From Marsupella aquatica (taxonomy: Eukaryota; Marchantiophyta), in NCBI GenBank assembly GCA_973895155.1, contig OZ316899.1, positions 3,410,001 to 3,474,000 of the forward strand: a stretch of 64,000 nt of DNA. Direction: 5' to 3'. This document shows positions 20,471-30,542 of the stretch, in pieces; positions within the stretch are counted from its first letter, which is position 1, and each line of letters starts with the position of its first letter. Below the pieces are notes generated by a model. That model saw only the letters and a program-made list of their open reading frames with translations, did not search any database and was not told where the DNA came from. The translations under genes and the position numbers were made by a program.

Positions 20471-23400
20471 ACAGGAATCACTCGGCCAGTTAAGTGGGTA
20501 AAGCAGGAAGGCACCCTAGGAACACCTTAGTATAGGGACAAAACAAGGAAAATATAAACAATTAGGGGCAACCATGGAACCCGGGCCGAGGCCGGAGGTA
20601 AGGACGCTGAGGGTGAAAACCCGATTAGGGTTAGGGCGCGTTAAGCGTCGGCGGCTAGGAAGGATCAACGGGAAGAAGGACCGGCAGAGGAGAGGGGTAA
20701 GGAGCGCTTGCAGGAGATGGTGGCTCATTTGCGAGCACGAACTAGGCAGACGACTACGGGAGGCCAACTACTGTCAGCTGCTTAGGCAAGCACTCGGGGA
20801 GAGAGTAGATACCGACGATCGACCTAAGGAGGGTATGAGCAACGTCAATCAAGCGGCACATTTCTGGGGATGCTTGTTCGAACGGGCAACTGAGTACATC
20901 AAGACTTACCAGGACGAGGAATCAGAAAGGGCAGCTCGAGAACGGCAGGAGCTCGCTCGATTGTGGGAGCTGCAGAAGACGGCTTTCTTAGGAGGCGAAC
21001 TCATCAAGGACGAGTTCCTGTGGACGCCTACTTCCAATCAACTCGACGATCTTCTGTTTTGCAAAGACAGCGTCGTCGGCATCCGAGAGGCCATCAAGAA
21101 CTACAACGACATACACTGGGAATTAAAGGGAAGCACGGAAAGGTGGACCCAGGCAACGGTGCTAGGAGAAACCTCCACGGCAGCAGAGATGAAGAGGAAG
21201 GGAGCCGTCAACGATGAAGCCACCCCGGCAAAAAGAACGAGGTCGGCGGCACCAAAGAAGCCAGCCGAGCAGCAGAGCAGGAGGCAAGGAGAAGCCGAAG
21301 AGGAGGAGGTCGATCCCATCAAGGCCATTCCAACCAGGGATGACACCTGGAAGGGCTGGGCGGCAACCCTACCGGTGGAGGTGCAACTACATTTTGCACG
21401 GGAGGAGGATGCATGCTTCATGGCCATGCAGACCAAGAAGTACCAAGGCTTCATGGCCGGATCCGGCTTAGAGGCCTTTGTAAGATTACCATGGCTGAAG
21501 CCGGAGGTACCGGAGTCAGACCTATTAGAATTCGTGGGGTCATGGGAACCCGAGACCAATTGCACGAGGATATATGGGAAGGATTTCTATCTTACTCCCA
21601 AGGTAATTGCCGAAGTGTTTGGCTTGCCGATAGGCAATAAGACCAAAGTTGATACCAGGAAGACCTTGCCTGACAAGGAGTTCCGGTCGTTCCCTGGGCC
21701 ATCAACGAAGAATGGCTTCTTCCGGAACACCTGCACCAACCCGCACATAGGAGAGATGATCGACTTCTTGCGGGTGACCATGCATTGTAACTTGCCGAGG
21801 GCAGAGATCGGCAAGGCACAGGTCTATCTGGCAGAAAGGCCAGACCCAAGCCGGGACTACAACGGGTACCTCCTCAACCAATTGAAGAAGATCTTAAAGG
21901 AGGAGCAGCAGGTAATCGGCATGGGGAGCGTGTCACGGCTTGGCTATCACATGCCGCTGTTGTGCCGGTATGCCAGAGGTCAGACTTTTGCCCCTGTACT
22001 TCCCCTGCAGGTAAGGGCACCCGAGGAAGCTCCAACGCCGAGGCCGTTGGCTGAGAAGCCTCAACCACCTGTTAGCCCTACGATCGAGCAGGTGTTTAGG
22101 CCCAGGAAGGAGGACTTGCCGATGCAGCAACCAGGCATGCAGAGTCTGCTGAAACTACTGGAGAAAGAAAAGAAATCGGCATCGGCAACAACAACGGCAA
22201 CGGCAACAATGCAGGACACTACTACAGAGGTAGGCCTACACCGGCTCACAAGAGAAAACCCCTTTGCTGGAGACAAGGAGAGAATCAGGCCGGAATCCAA
22301 GCCAGGTGTTCGAATGTACGTGGGAACCTCAAGCTCCGAATCTGAGGCAGAATTGCCTGAAGCTCTTACCGACGAAGAGGAGAGGGAGAAGCCGGACGTC
22401 CAAGAGGTAGAGGAGGCAGTGGAGGACTGCAGCCATGATAATTCCGGCTATGGGTCGGACCATCACGTTCCAGGAGTAAGGATCTGTGGCCGGTTTGTCC
22501 CCACACTTCCAAGGGTAGTGCAAGGGGACCCCAACCAGCAGAGTAGCCCTGAGTCTCCCCCACTAGATGTTGCTCCCCCGAGCTTCGACGGCATAAAACA
22601 GACGGTGCAGGAATTTCAGGAGCGAATCAGGCAGGAAGAGGAGGCAGCCCTGGCTAAGGAAAAGGATTTACCAGGAGGAGATTGGCCGGAGGACATCAGG
22701 CGGCTAGCCAAAAAAGGAAGCAAACCTCTAGCCACGATTGAAGAGATCCGCAGGACGGCTTGGGAGCAGAGGCCGCGATGGGCGATGCCGATCACTTCTA
22801 CTTACTCCACCTACGCTAAGAATAGAGCCATGGAGTATGGTGAGATGTGTGGGGAACTTGCGCTCGGCATCTTTGGAGAGGAGTTGGAGGTAGGACCCTT
22901 TTTCCATAGGGAGCAGTTGGAGAAGCACCAATTAGAAGAAGCGGTGGCTTTAGAGAGAAGCAAGAAGGACGAGGTCATTCGGCGGCTTAGGAGGATGGAA
23001 GCCGAGATTGAAGATCTAAGGGCGGCCAAGAAAGCCCAAGATGAACTGCGGATTAAACGACATGAGCTGAACATCATGCAGGGGCAGTTGGACACCGCGC
23101 AGGCTGATAATCAGAATATCAAGGATAAACTGACTCAGACGCAGGGAGAGTTGGCCGACACAATCAAAGAGAGGGAGAAGTGGAAGCAAGAGCTGAAGAA
23201 TACAGAGGAGGCCCACATAACAGCCAACAGCCGGGCCATGGCGGAGACCCAAAGAAAGGAATGGGCGTTGAAAGGGGAGCTCGAGAAAATCCGCGGAGCC
23301 CTTGAGCAGAAGGAGGCCGAGTTAGGGAAATCCTATCAAGGGATTATGGCGCTGCAGCAGGAGCTTGCGTCCCTGACGGCCAGCTTCAAGGCCGACCTAA

Positions 23401-25122
23401 GGGAGAAGGACGAGATGCTCGAACAGACTTACGCCAAGATGAACCAGATGGAGTCTGTCATCATTGCAGAGCTCGACAAGGAGCTAAGAGCAACCCAGGT
23501 GGAGAGGACTACCTTGAAACAAGAACGGGAGGAAGCCCAGAAGGAACTAGAGGAGGCGCGCAAGGACCTGGATGAGACCCAGGAGGAGTTGGAGGAAATC
23601 ACGAGGAAGATGGAGAACCTCCAGAGGCGGGCCGACAACCAAACGGAGCGGCTGAAGAAACAAGCCGCAGTATTTAAGTGCTTGTCTTCATCAGGCCCAA
23701 CTCCAATTGGGGCAACCAAGTTACCAGGAGTGGTACTGGCCGAAGAAAAAGCCGCGCCAACTGCACCAGTGCCGGAAGTAAGTGGGAAGGGGAAGGGACC
23801 AGTTGCCAAAAACAGAAAAGAAGAAAAAGCGGAAACCTTCAGGGTCAAGGAGTAATCCGACTCCACAAGCCGTGGTGACCAAAGAGGTAGAACCAGCACC
23901 ATCCTCCGGCATGAATACAACAATATATCCCGCTATCATCACAGGTGGGGGTGGTGCGGCCCAAGCCGAACTACTCAGTAATGAGGCCGGTATTCCAGAT
24001 CCGCCTCTTGAGCAGGCCGGGGAGACCGTAGCCGAGGCTGAGGCCGTAACCGATTCCCGAGCCGATGCCGACGCCGATGGTGGACCCAGTCAGGCCGATG
24101 GAGAGTTGACTCAGTCAAGGGCAGGTAATCTGTCAGGGAATGAGCCTACGGCAGTGGCTGAGGAGGAAGCGTTGGGGGCGTCCATTAAGGATCCACCACC
24201 GGTGTCGTGACGGTGCAAGGGCACCGTTCCTTTTAGGGAGGGCGGACGTGGAGGGAGGAGGCGTGAGTGGGCAGGGCGGGCGCGGATCTCCACGTTTAGG
24301 ATTAGGATCAGAACCAGGAGCGGCCCTGACACTTAGCTTAGTGGGATTGCGGTCCCACTGGTAGGAGCAACACTTGTGCTCCTGCCTTGCTGTACATAGG
24401 TAGATTCAGGCAAGTAGATTACTGTTAAGTAGATTAGGCTTACGATGCAAAGAATGGCGGATCCACTACCAGGATAAGTACCTGGGCAGCGGGGAGCTCA
24501 GGGCCTCTTCTTTAGCAAGTTTTTAGTTTGCACCAGCCGGGCTGGGATCAAGTAGTACGAGAAGCTCTCGGTTAGTCATACAATGACCCTTGTGTATATT
24601 CATGTTTCCTCATGCCTAAGAGCTGAATAGAGTTGGCCTCACGGCTTAGTTCGCAGAACTTGTGTATGAGATGTACTGTTTGTATGGCAAGTGCATGGTA
24701 TGACTCAGTCAGAATGAGTCATTTTGGTATTTGTGTGTCGCATTAACTTGTGTGAAGAGTGCCCACATCAACCAGAAGGAAGGAAAGTAAGCAGGGGAGT
24801 GAGAGTTGGATGTGTCGAGCTGAGAGAGGTCTTAGCGGCTTAACCAAGCCTATTGGGGATCATTCCGGCGGTGGAATCCAAACATACCTAACAAGACGGA
24901 GGGGAAGACAGGGGAAGGCCTAGATTAGGCCGGCTACGTATCTCATGACCCGATGAAGGATCTGTCCAGTATATGTGTATAAAATGTTAATAGTAGTAGT
25001 AGAAGGTTAGCAGCGTCCCATGCCGCTAAGCCGCGGAAATGGCCTCGCCAAGCGCGAAACCCGTGGGAATCGGCTTGAGCTGGGGGGTTTCTTGGGTTTA
25101 GGGAGCCATGGGACGCACCACA
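20459..25122 (+). repeat. LTR2 (3' LTR of A1)
   Basis: It is 4664 bp with the same ends as LTR1 and is followed by the TSD CGCAG. LTR4 is its near-identical duplicate: the two share a private one-base insertion in the internal gene. Non-coding tail 24211-25122 has the same stem-loops (from 24340) and bZIP pair as LTR1. Confidence 0.92.
20574..23855 (+). CDS. LTR2-encoded plant-transposon-domain/coiled-coil protein, C-terminus frameshifted (1093 aa)
   Basis: The start matches LTR1 9688. The frame is open through the Arg-rich N-terminus, basic motif, plant-transposon-like domain and the entire coiled coil. Near 23808 one extra base (GCCAAAAACAGAAAAG against GCCGAACCAGAAAAG in LTR6) shifts the frame, giving a new ...ETFRVKE end at 23855. 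The original C-terminal tail continues in the next frame to 24210. The change loses about 130 residues, including the Lys-rich motif. The protein could still be made if transcribed, and its function is unknown. LTR4 carries exactly the same lesion. Confidence 0.8.
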   Translation: MEPGPRPEVRTLRVKTRLGLGRVKRRRLGRINGKKDRQRRGVRSACRRWWLICEHELGRRLREANYCQLLRQALGERVDTDDRPKEGMSNVNQAAHFWGCLFERATEYIKTYQDEESERAARERQELARLWELQKTAFLGGELIKDEFLWTPTSNQLDDLLFCKDSVVGIREAIKNYNDIHWELKGSTERWTQATVLGETSTAAEMKRKGAVNDEATPAKRTRSAAPKKPAEQQSRRQGEAEEEEVDPIKAIPTRDDTWKGWAATLPVEVQLHFAREEDACFMAMQTKKYQGFMAGSGLEAFVRLPWLKPEVPESDLLEFVGSWEPETNCTRIYGKDFYLTPKVIAEVFGLPIGNKTKVDTRKTLPDKEFRSFPGPSTKNGFFRNTCTNPHIGEMIDFLRVTMHCNLPRAEIGKAQVYLAERPDPSRDYNGYLLNQLKKILKEEQQVIGMGSVSRLGYHMPLLCRYARGQTFAPVLPLQVRAPEEAPTPRPLAEKPQPPVSPTIEQVFRPRKEDLPMQQPGMQSLLKLLEKEKKSASATTTATATMQDTTTEVGLHRLTRENPFAGDKERIRPESKPGVRMYVGTSSSESEAELPEALTDEEEREKPDVQEVEEAVEDCSHDNSGYGSDHHVPGVRICGRFVPTLPRVVQGDPNQQSSPESPPLDVAPPSFDGIKQTVQEFQERIRQEEEAALAKEKDLPGGDWPEDIRRLAKKGSKPLATIEEIRRTAWEQRPRWAMPITSTYSTYAKNRAMEYGEMCGELALGIFGEELEVGPFFHREQLEKHQLEEAVALERSKKDEVIRRLRRMEAEIEDLRAAKKAQDELRIKRHELNIMQGQLDTAQADNQNIKDKLTQTQGELADTIKEREKWKQELKNTEEAHITANSRAMAETQRKEWALKGELEKIRGALEQKEAELGKSYQGIMALQQELASLTASFKADLREKDEMLEQTYAKMNQMESVIIAELDKELRATQVERTTLKQEREEAQKELEEARKDLDETQEELEEITRKMENLQRRADNQTERLKKQAAVFKCLSSSGPTPIGATKLPGVVLAEEKAAPTAPVPEVSGKGKGPVAKNRKEEKAETFRVKE

Positions 25123-25170
25123 CGCAGTTAGACCGAATCACTCATTAACCGCCGTACCGGTGGCGTCACA
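25123..25170 (-). mobile_element. 5' end of B1 solo LTR cut off by A1
   Basis: The minus strand from 25170 reads TGTGACGCCACCGGTACGG, matching 59899 onward in B2. It joins at the TSD to 9572, and CCGCC (25171-25175) follows. Duplicated at 41362-41409. Confidence 0.88.
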
Positions 25171-25175
25171 CCGCC
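25171..25175. repeat. Target-site duplication CCGCC (right) of B1 solo LTR
   Basis: Partner of 5578-5582; see there. Confidence 0.85.
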
Positions 25176-26390
25176 CCAAAAAACGGGACTTGGGGTCTTA
25201 CCCTAAAAATAAAAAAGCACCGCTTATCCTGCCCTGATTACTTAGGCAAAGCACCCCGGGGGTATTCTATGCTACAAAACAGTCTTCAGTCACTAAACAG
25301 TGCTTACACTATACGAAGATCCTAAATGCTTTGGCTGCTTTACGAACCATGCTCTGGCAGAGCTACGCACAACACTCTGCAACCTAAAGGGAATCGTGGC
25401 TCCATACTGAGCACTACTCGTGGGAGGGGACAACAGCATTTGTGCAAGCTCTGACCTGTATACCATGGGCAACAAAAACAAAAAGGTGATATGACTTGAG
25501 GCATAAGATGGTCATTTTTTCGTTCATCTTACAACTTGATTTCTTATGGTAATCGTTTAGAATATGGCCAATGCCTAAAAATGGTGATGTGACTCTTTTT
25601 TTCCTAGACCATGTCTCCCCGTAGCCGTCTGGACAATGCTACAGAAACATGGAACATGAAATCACGACATTTACGTCTAATTTCTGCCCGGTGATGGGGG
25701 CTGAATGAAGGCACCGGGTATGTGGATCATCTCGGTCACATGATCCCTAGGGAAAAAGTATGGCCTATGCTCTGTGTCTATGACCTGACATTTGAGTAAG
25801 CTGTCCGTCGCACTGCAATCTCAATACAGTTGATTGCAATAGGATATCGTCTTATAGTTAGGCGCAGTTCAAACTAACCCTCTGTCGCTGAAGACATCGA
25901 CACTATTTTTCTTTAATGGTGCTATGCAAAATCTATTGTCTTATGCACATAAAGTTATATGCGCTAACAAGAAACTTACGGAGCAACCGTCTCCATAAGT
26001 GTATGGGTTGTATTTATGGATCTATGATATAGATATATTTATTTATAAGGATATTTACATTGGTAACAATCGGACCCAATATTTACCAGGGTGTGATGGT
26101 ATGTGTATACATATGTTTTTAGATCTGTGTGTGTGTGTATCTCGAGAGTCACATGGAAGACGAATGATTGCAACCATCACAAAAAGAAATGGGATGCAAA
26201 TATAAGCCTGGACAAGTTCCCATGGAGGACATAACCCCCGTAACACTCCAAACCATACACAACAATATTGGTTTATATAAAGTAACCTAGACTATCGGAG
26301 TAGAACCCACAAACCTAGACGCCCATGTTTGGCAATGGTAAAATACCCTAATAACGCCGCCAAAACTACGGCATGGCCATTCTTACTACT
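25176..26390 (+). repeat. Repeat F, copy 1
   Basis: It shares ordered blocks with F copy 2 at about 1.14 kb spacing: CCATGTCTCCCCGTAG at 25609 and 26746, GATGGGGGCTGAATGAAG at 25693 and (GACGGGGG form) 57663, CAGGGTGTGAT...TATGTGTAT at about 26088 and about 58111. No gene is visible. It contains a short (GT)n run near 26127. I do not recognise the family. Taken without the insertions, F3-F1-F2 lie head to tail. Confidence 0.55.
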
Positions 26391-26772
26391 CTGGATTGTG
26401 CTACTTGTCTCCTAATTCCCATTTTATATTGAGCAAGATACCACACACAAAAGATTTGACAGTGCATACACACTGAAACAAGCTCGTGCCAGCTCTGGCA
26501 AGGATCAATTTCAGCCTACGGCAACTCGTGGGGGCAACCTATACACAGATTGTGAGGGAGAAAAGTTGTTGGTTGTGCAAGAATCACTGGAATCCAATGG
26601 GTGATAAAAATAAACAAGTATATTACATGACTCCGCATGATAAAACAGTCATATCCATTGCTTTCAAACTTTTTTAGCATTGCTTATAATATAATCGCTC
26701 CAGTAAATTGGATGCTTAGGATGAAGTGACTAATCTATCCCTAGCCCATGTCTCCCCGTAGCTATCCAAACG
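26391..26772 (+). repeat. Repeat F, copy 2, left part (target of A2)
   Basis: It aligns to 25290-25630 of F copy 1 and continues at 57601 on the far side of the A array. A2 inserted at AAACG (26768-26772). Confidence 0.55.
26768..26772. repeat. Target-site duplication AAACG (left) of A2
   Basis: The partner is AAATG at 57601-57605, outside LTR6. The single difference is C-to-T at a CpG, as expected from methylcytosine decay after insertion. The duplicate of this left site is 43009-43013. Confidence 0.8.
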
Positions 26773-26887
26773 TGTGATGCCTAGACAGGAATCACTTGGC
26801 CAGTTAAGTGGGTAAAGCAGGAAGGCACCCTGGGAACACCTTAGTATAGGGACAAAACAAGGAAAATATAAACAATTAGGGGCAACC

Positions 26888-29482
26888 ATGGAACCCGGGC
26901 CGAGGCCGGAGGTAAGGACGCTGAGGGTGAAAACTCGATTAGGGTTAGGGCACGTTAAGCGTCGGCGGCTAGGAAGGATCAATGGGAAGAAGGACCGGCA
27001 GAGGAGAGGGGTAAGGAGCGCTTGCAGGAGATGGTGGCTCATTTGCGAGCACGAACTAGGCAGACGACTACGGGAGGCCAACTACTGTCAGCTGCTTAGG
27101 CAAGCACTCGGGGAGAGAGTAGATACCGACGATCGACCTAAGGAGGGTATGAGCAACGTCAATCAAGCGGCACATTTCTGGGGATGCCTGTTCGAACGGG
27201 CAACTGAGTACATCAAGACTTACCAGGACGAGGAATCAGAAAGGGCAGCTCGAGAACGGCAGGAGCTCGCTCGATTGTGGGAGCTGCAGAAGACGGCTTT
27301 CTTAGGAGGCGAACTCATCAAGGACGAGTTCCTGTGGACGCCTACTTCCAATCAACTCGACGATCTTCTGTTTTGCAAAGACAGCGTCGTCGGCATCCGA
27401 GAGGCCATCAAGAACTGCAATGACATACACTGGGAATTAAAGGGTAGCACGGAAAGGTGGACCCAGGCAACGGTGCTAGGAGAAACCTCCACGGCAGCAG
27501 AGATGAAGAGGAAGGGAGCCGTCAACGATGAAGCCACCCCGGCAAAAAGAACGAGGTCGGCGGCACCAAAGAAGCCAACCGGGCAGCAGAGCAGGAGGCA
27601 GGGAGAAGCCGAAGAGGAGGAGGTCGATCCCATCAAGGCCATTCCAACCAGGGATGACACCTGGAAGGGCTGGGCGGCAACCCTACCGGTGGAGGTGCAA
27701 CTACATTTTGCACGGGAGGAGGATGCATGCTTTATGGCCATGGAGACCAAGAAGTACCAAGGCTTCATCGCCGGATCCGGCTTAGAGGCCTTTGTAAGAT
27801 TACCATGGCTGAAGCCGGAGGTACCGGAGTCAGACCTATTAGAATTCGTGGGGTCATGGGAACCCGAGACCAATTGCACGAGGATATATGGGAAGGATTT
27901 CTATCTTACTCCCAAGGTAATTGCCGAAGTGTTTGGCTTGCCGATAGGCAATAAGACCAAAGTTGATACCAGGAAGACCTTGCCTGACAAGGAGTTCCGG
28001 TCGTTCCCCGGGCCATCAACGAAGAATGGCTTCTTCCGGAACACCTGCACCAACCCGCACATAGGAGAGATGATCGACTTCTTGCGGGTGACCATGCATT
28101 GTAACTTGCCGAGGGCAGAGATCGGCAAGGCACAGGTCTATCCGGCAGAAAGGCCAGACCCAAGCCGGGACTACAACGGGTACCTCCTCAACCAATTGAA
28201 GAAGATCTTAAAGGAGGAGCAGCAGGTAATCGGCATGGGGAGCGTGTCGCGGCTTGGTTATCACATGCCGCTGTTGTGCCGGTATGCCAGAGGTCAGACT
28301 TTTGCCCCAGTACTTCCCCTGCAGGTAAGGGCACCCGAGGAAGCTCCAACGCCGAGGCCGTTGGCTAAGAAGCCTCAACCACCTGTTAGCCCTACGATCG
28401 AGCAGGTGTTTAGGCCCAGGAAGGAGGACTTGCCGATGCAGCAACCAGGCATGCAGAGTCTGCTGAAACTACTCGAGAAAGAAAAGAGATCGGCATCGGC
28501 AACAACAACGGCAACGGCAACAATGCAGGACACTACTACAGAGGTAGGCCTACATCGGCTCACAAGAGAAAACCCCTTTGCTGGAGACAAGGAGAGAATC
28601 AGGCCGGAATCCAAGCCAGGTGTTCGAATGTATGTGGGAATCTCAAGCTCCCAATCTGAGGCAGAATTGCCTGAAGCTCCTACCGACGAAGAGGAGAGGG
28701 AGAAGCCGGACGTCCAAGAAGTAGAGGAGGCAGTGGAGGACTGCAGCCATGATAATTCCGGCTATGGGTCGGACCATCACGTTCCAGGAGTAAGGACCTG
28801 TGGCCGGTTTGTCCCCACACTTCCAAGGGTAGTGCGAGGGGACCCCAACCAGCAGAGTAGCCCTGAGTCTCCCCCACCAGATGTTGCTCCCCCGAGCTTT
28901 GACGGCATAAAACAGACGGTGCAGGAATTTCAGGAGCGAATCAGGCAGGAAGAGGAGGCAGCCCTGGCTAGGGAAAAGGATTTACCAGGAGGAGATTGGC
29001 CGGAGGACATCAGGCGGCTAGCCGAAAAAGGAAGCAAACCTCTAGCCACGATTGAAGAGATCCGCAAGACGGCTTGGGAGCAGAGGCCGCGATGGGCGAT
29101 GCCGATCACTTCTACTTACTCCACCTACGCTAAGAATAGAGCCATGGAGTATGGTGAGATGTGTGGGGAACTTGCGCTCGGCATCTTTGGAGAGGAGTTG
29201 GAGGTAGGACCCTTTTTCCATAGGGAGCAGTTGGAGAAGCACCAATTAGAAGAAGCGGTGGCTTTAGAGAGAAGCAAGAAGGACGAGGTCATTCGGCGGC
29301 TTAGGAGGATGGAAGCCGAGATTGAAGATCTAAGGGCGGCCAAGAAAGCCCAAGATGAACTGCGGATTAAACGGCATGAGCTAAACATCATGCAGGGGCA
29401 GTTGGACACCGCGCAGGCTGATAATCAGAATATCAAGGATAAACTGACTCAGACGCAGGGAGAGTTTAGGGTTAAACCCTAA
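26888..29482 (+). pseudogene. LTR3 copy of the LTR-encoded protein, truncated by the telomere-patched deletion (864 aa)
   Basis: The frame is open from the usual ATG through the plant-transposon-like domain and the first part of the coiled coil (to TQTQGE). It then reads into telomere repeat (FRVKP) and stops at 29482. About three quarters of the coiled coil and the whole C-terminal tail are gone. The identical lesion is in LTR5. Confidence 0.85.
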
Positions 29483-29499
29483 ACCCTAAACCCTAAACC
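29465..29499 (+). repeat. Interstitial plant telomere repeats in head-to-head arrangement, filling a deletion
   Basis: One TTTAGGG is followed by TTAAACCCTAAACCC and further CCCTAAA units, so the strand switches within the tract and makes a near-palindrome. It lies exactly at the junction of the roughly 1-kb LTR deletion. Copied at 45706-45740. Confidence 0.92.
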
Positions 29500-30478
29500 T
29501 ACGGCAGTGGCTGAGGAGGAAGCGTTGGGGGCGTCCATTAAGGATCCACCACCGGTGTCGTGATGGTGCAAGGGCGCCGTTCCTTTTAGGGAGGGTGGAT
29601 GTGGAGGGAGGAGGCGTGAGTGGGCAGGGCGGGCGCTGATCTCCAAGTTTAGGATTAGGATCAGGACCAGGAGCGGCCCTGACACTTAGCTTAGTGGGAT
29701 TGCGGTTCCACTGGTAGGAGCAACACTTGTGCTCCTGCCTTGCTGTACATAGGTAGATTCGGGCAAGTAGATTACTGTTAGGTAGATTAGGCTTACGATG
29801 CAAAGAATGGCGGATCCACTACCAGGATAAGTACCTAGGCAGCGAGGAGCTCAGGGCCTCTTCTTTAGCAAGTTTTTAGTTTGCACCAGCCGGGCTGGGA
29901 TCAAGTAGTACGAGAAGCTCTCAGTTAGTCATACAATGACCCTTGTGTATATTCATGTTTCCTCATGCCTAAGAGCTGAATAGAGTTGGCCTCACGGCTT
30001 AGTTCGCAGAGCTTGTGTATGAGATGTACTGTTTGTATGGCAAGTGCATGGTATGACTCAATCAGAATGAGTCATTTTGCTATTTGTGTGTCGCATTAAC
30101 TTGTGTGAAGAGTGCCCACATCAACCAGAAGGAAGGAAAGTAAGCAGGGGAGTGAGAGTTGGATGTGTCGAGCTGAGAGAGGTCTTAGCGGCTTAACCAA
30201 GCCTATTGGGGATCATTCCGGCGGCGGAATCCAAACATACCTAACAAGACAGAGGGGAAGACAGGGGAAGGCCTAGATTAGGCCGGCTACGTATCTCATG
30301 ACCCGATGAAGGATCTGTCCAGTATATGTGTGTAAAATGTTAATAGTAGTAGTAGAAGGTTAGCAGCGTCCCATGCCGCTAAGCCGCGGAAACAGCCTCG
30401 CCAAGCGCGAAACCCGCGGGAATCGGCTTGAGCTGGGGGTTTCTTGGGTTTAGGGAGCCATGGGATGCACCACATTTT

Positions 30479-30498
30479 TGGCGCTAGATGGAGGGGCA
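30479..30498 (+). other. Primer-binding site of int2
   Basis: TGGCGCTAGATGGAGGGGCA follows LTR3 after four Ts, with one G fewer than in A1. Confidence 0.7.
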
Positions 30499-30542
30499 TT
30501 TCTTAAGCCGTGAGATATGAAGTTAGAACGGAAGAGTAGGTA

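Larger units (their letters stand above)
9573..25122 (+). mobile_element. Element A1: complete Ty3/gypsy retrotransposon with gene-bearing LTRs
   Basis: It has two 4.66-kb LTRs (9573-14234 and 20459-25122) around a 6.22-kb internal region. The 5-bp TSD is CGCAG. The primer-binding site is at 14239 and a purine-rich tract lies directly before 20459. Gag-protease and RT-RNaseH-IN are in the usual gypsy order. No chromodomain is seen after the GPY/F-like motif (YTRWLGPF). The Athila/Tat group is the best fit by eye, from FIDDFAVFG at the RT active site and the giant LTRs. The copy is dead, with stops in gag and pol. Total length is 15.55 kb. Confidence 0.92.
26773..30474 (+). repeat. LTR3 (original 5' LTR of A2), internally deleted
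   Basis: It is 3702 bp. About 1 kb, equivalent to LTR2 23155-24143, is replaced by 35 bp of telomere-like sequence (29465-29499). Otherwise it matches the family from TGTGATGCC to GATGCACCACA. The non-coding tail 29500-30474 keeps the stem-loops and the bZIP pair. Confidence 0.9.
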
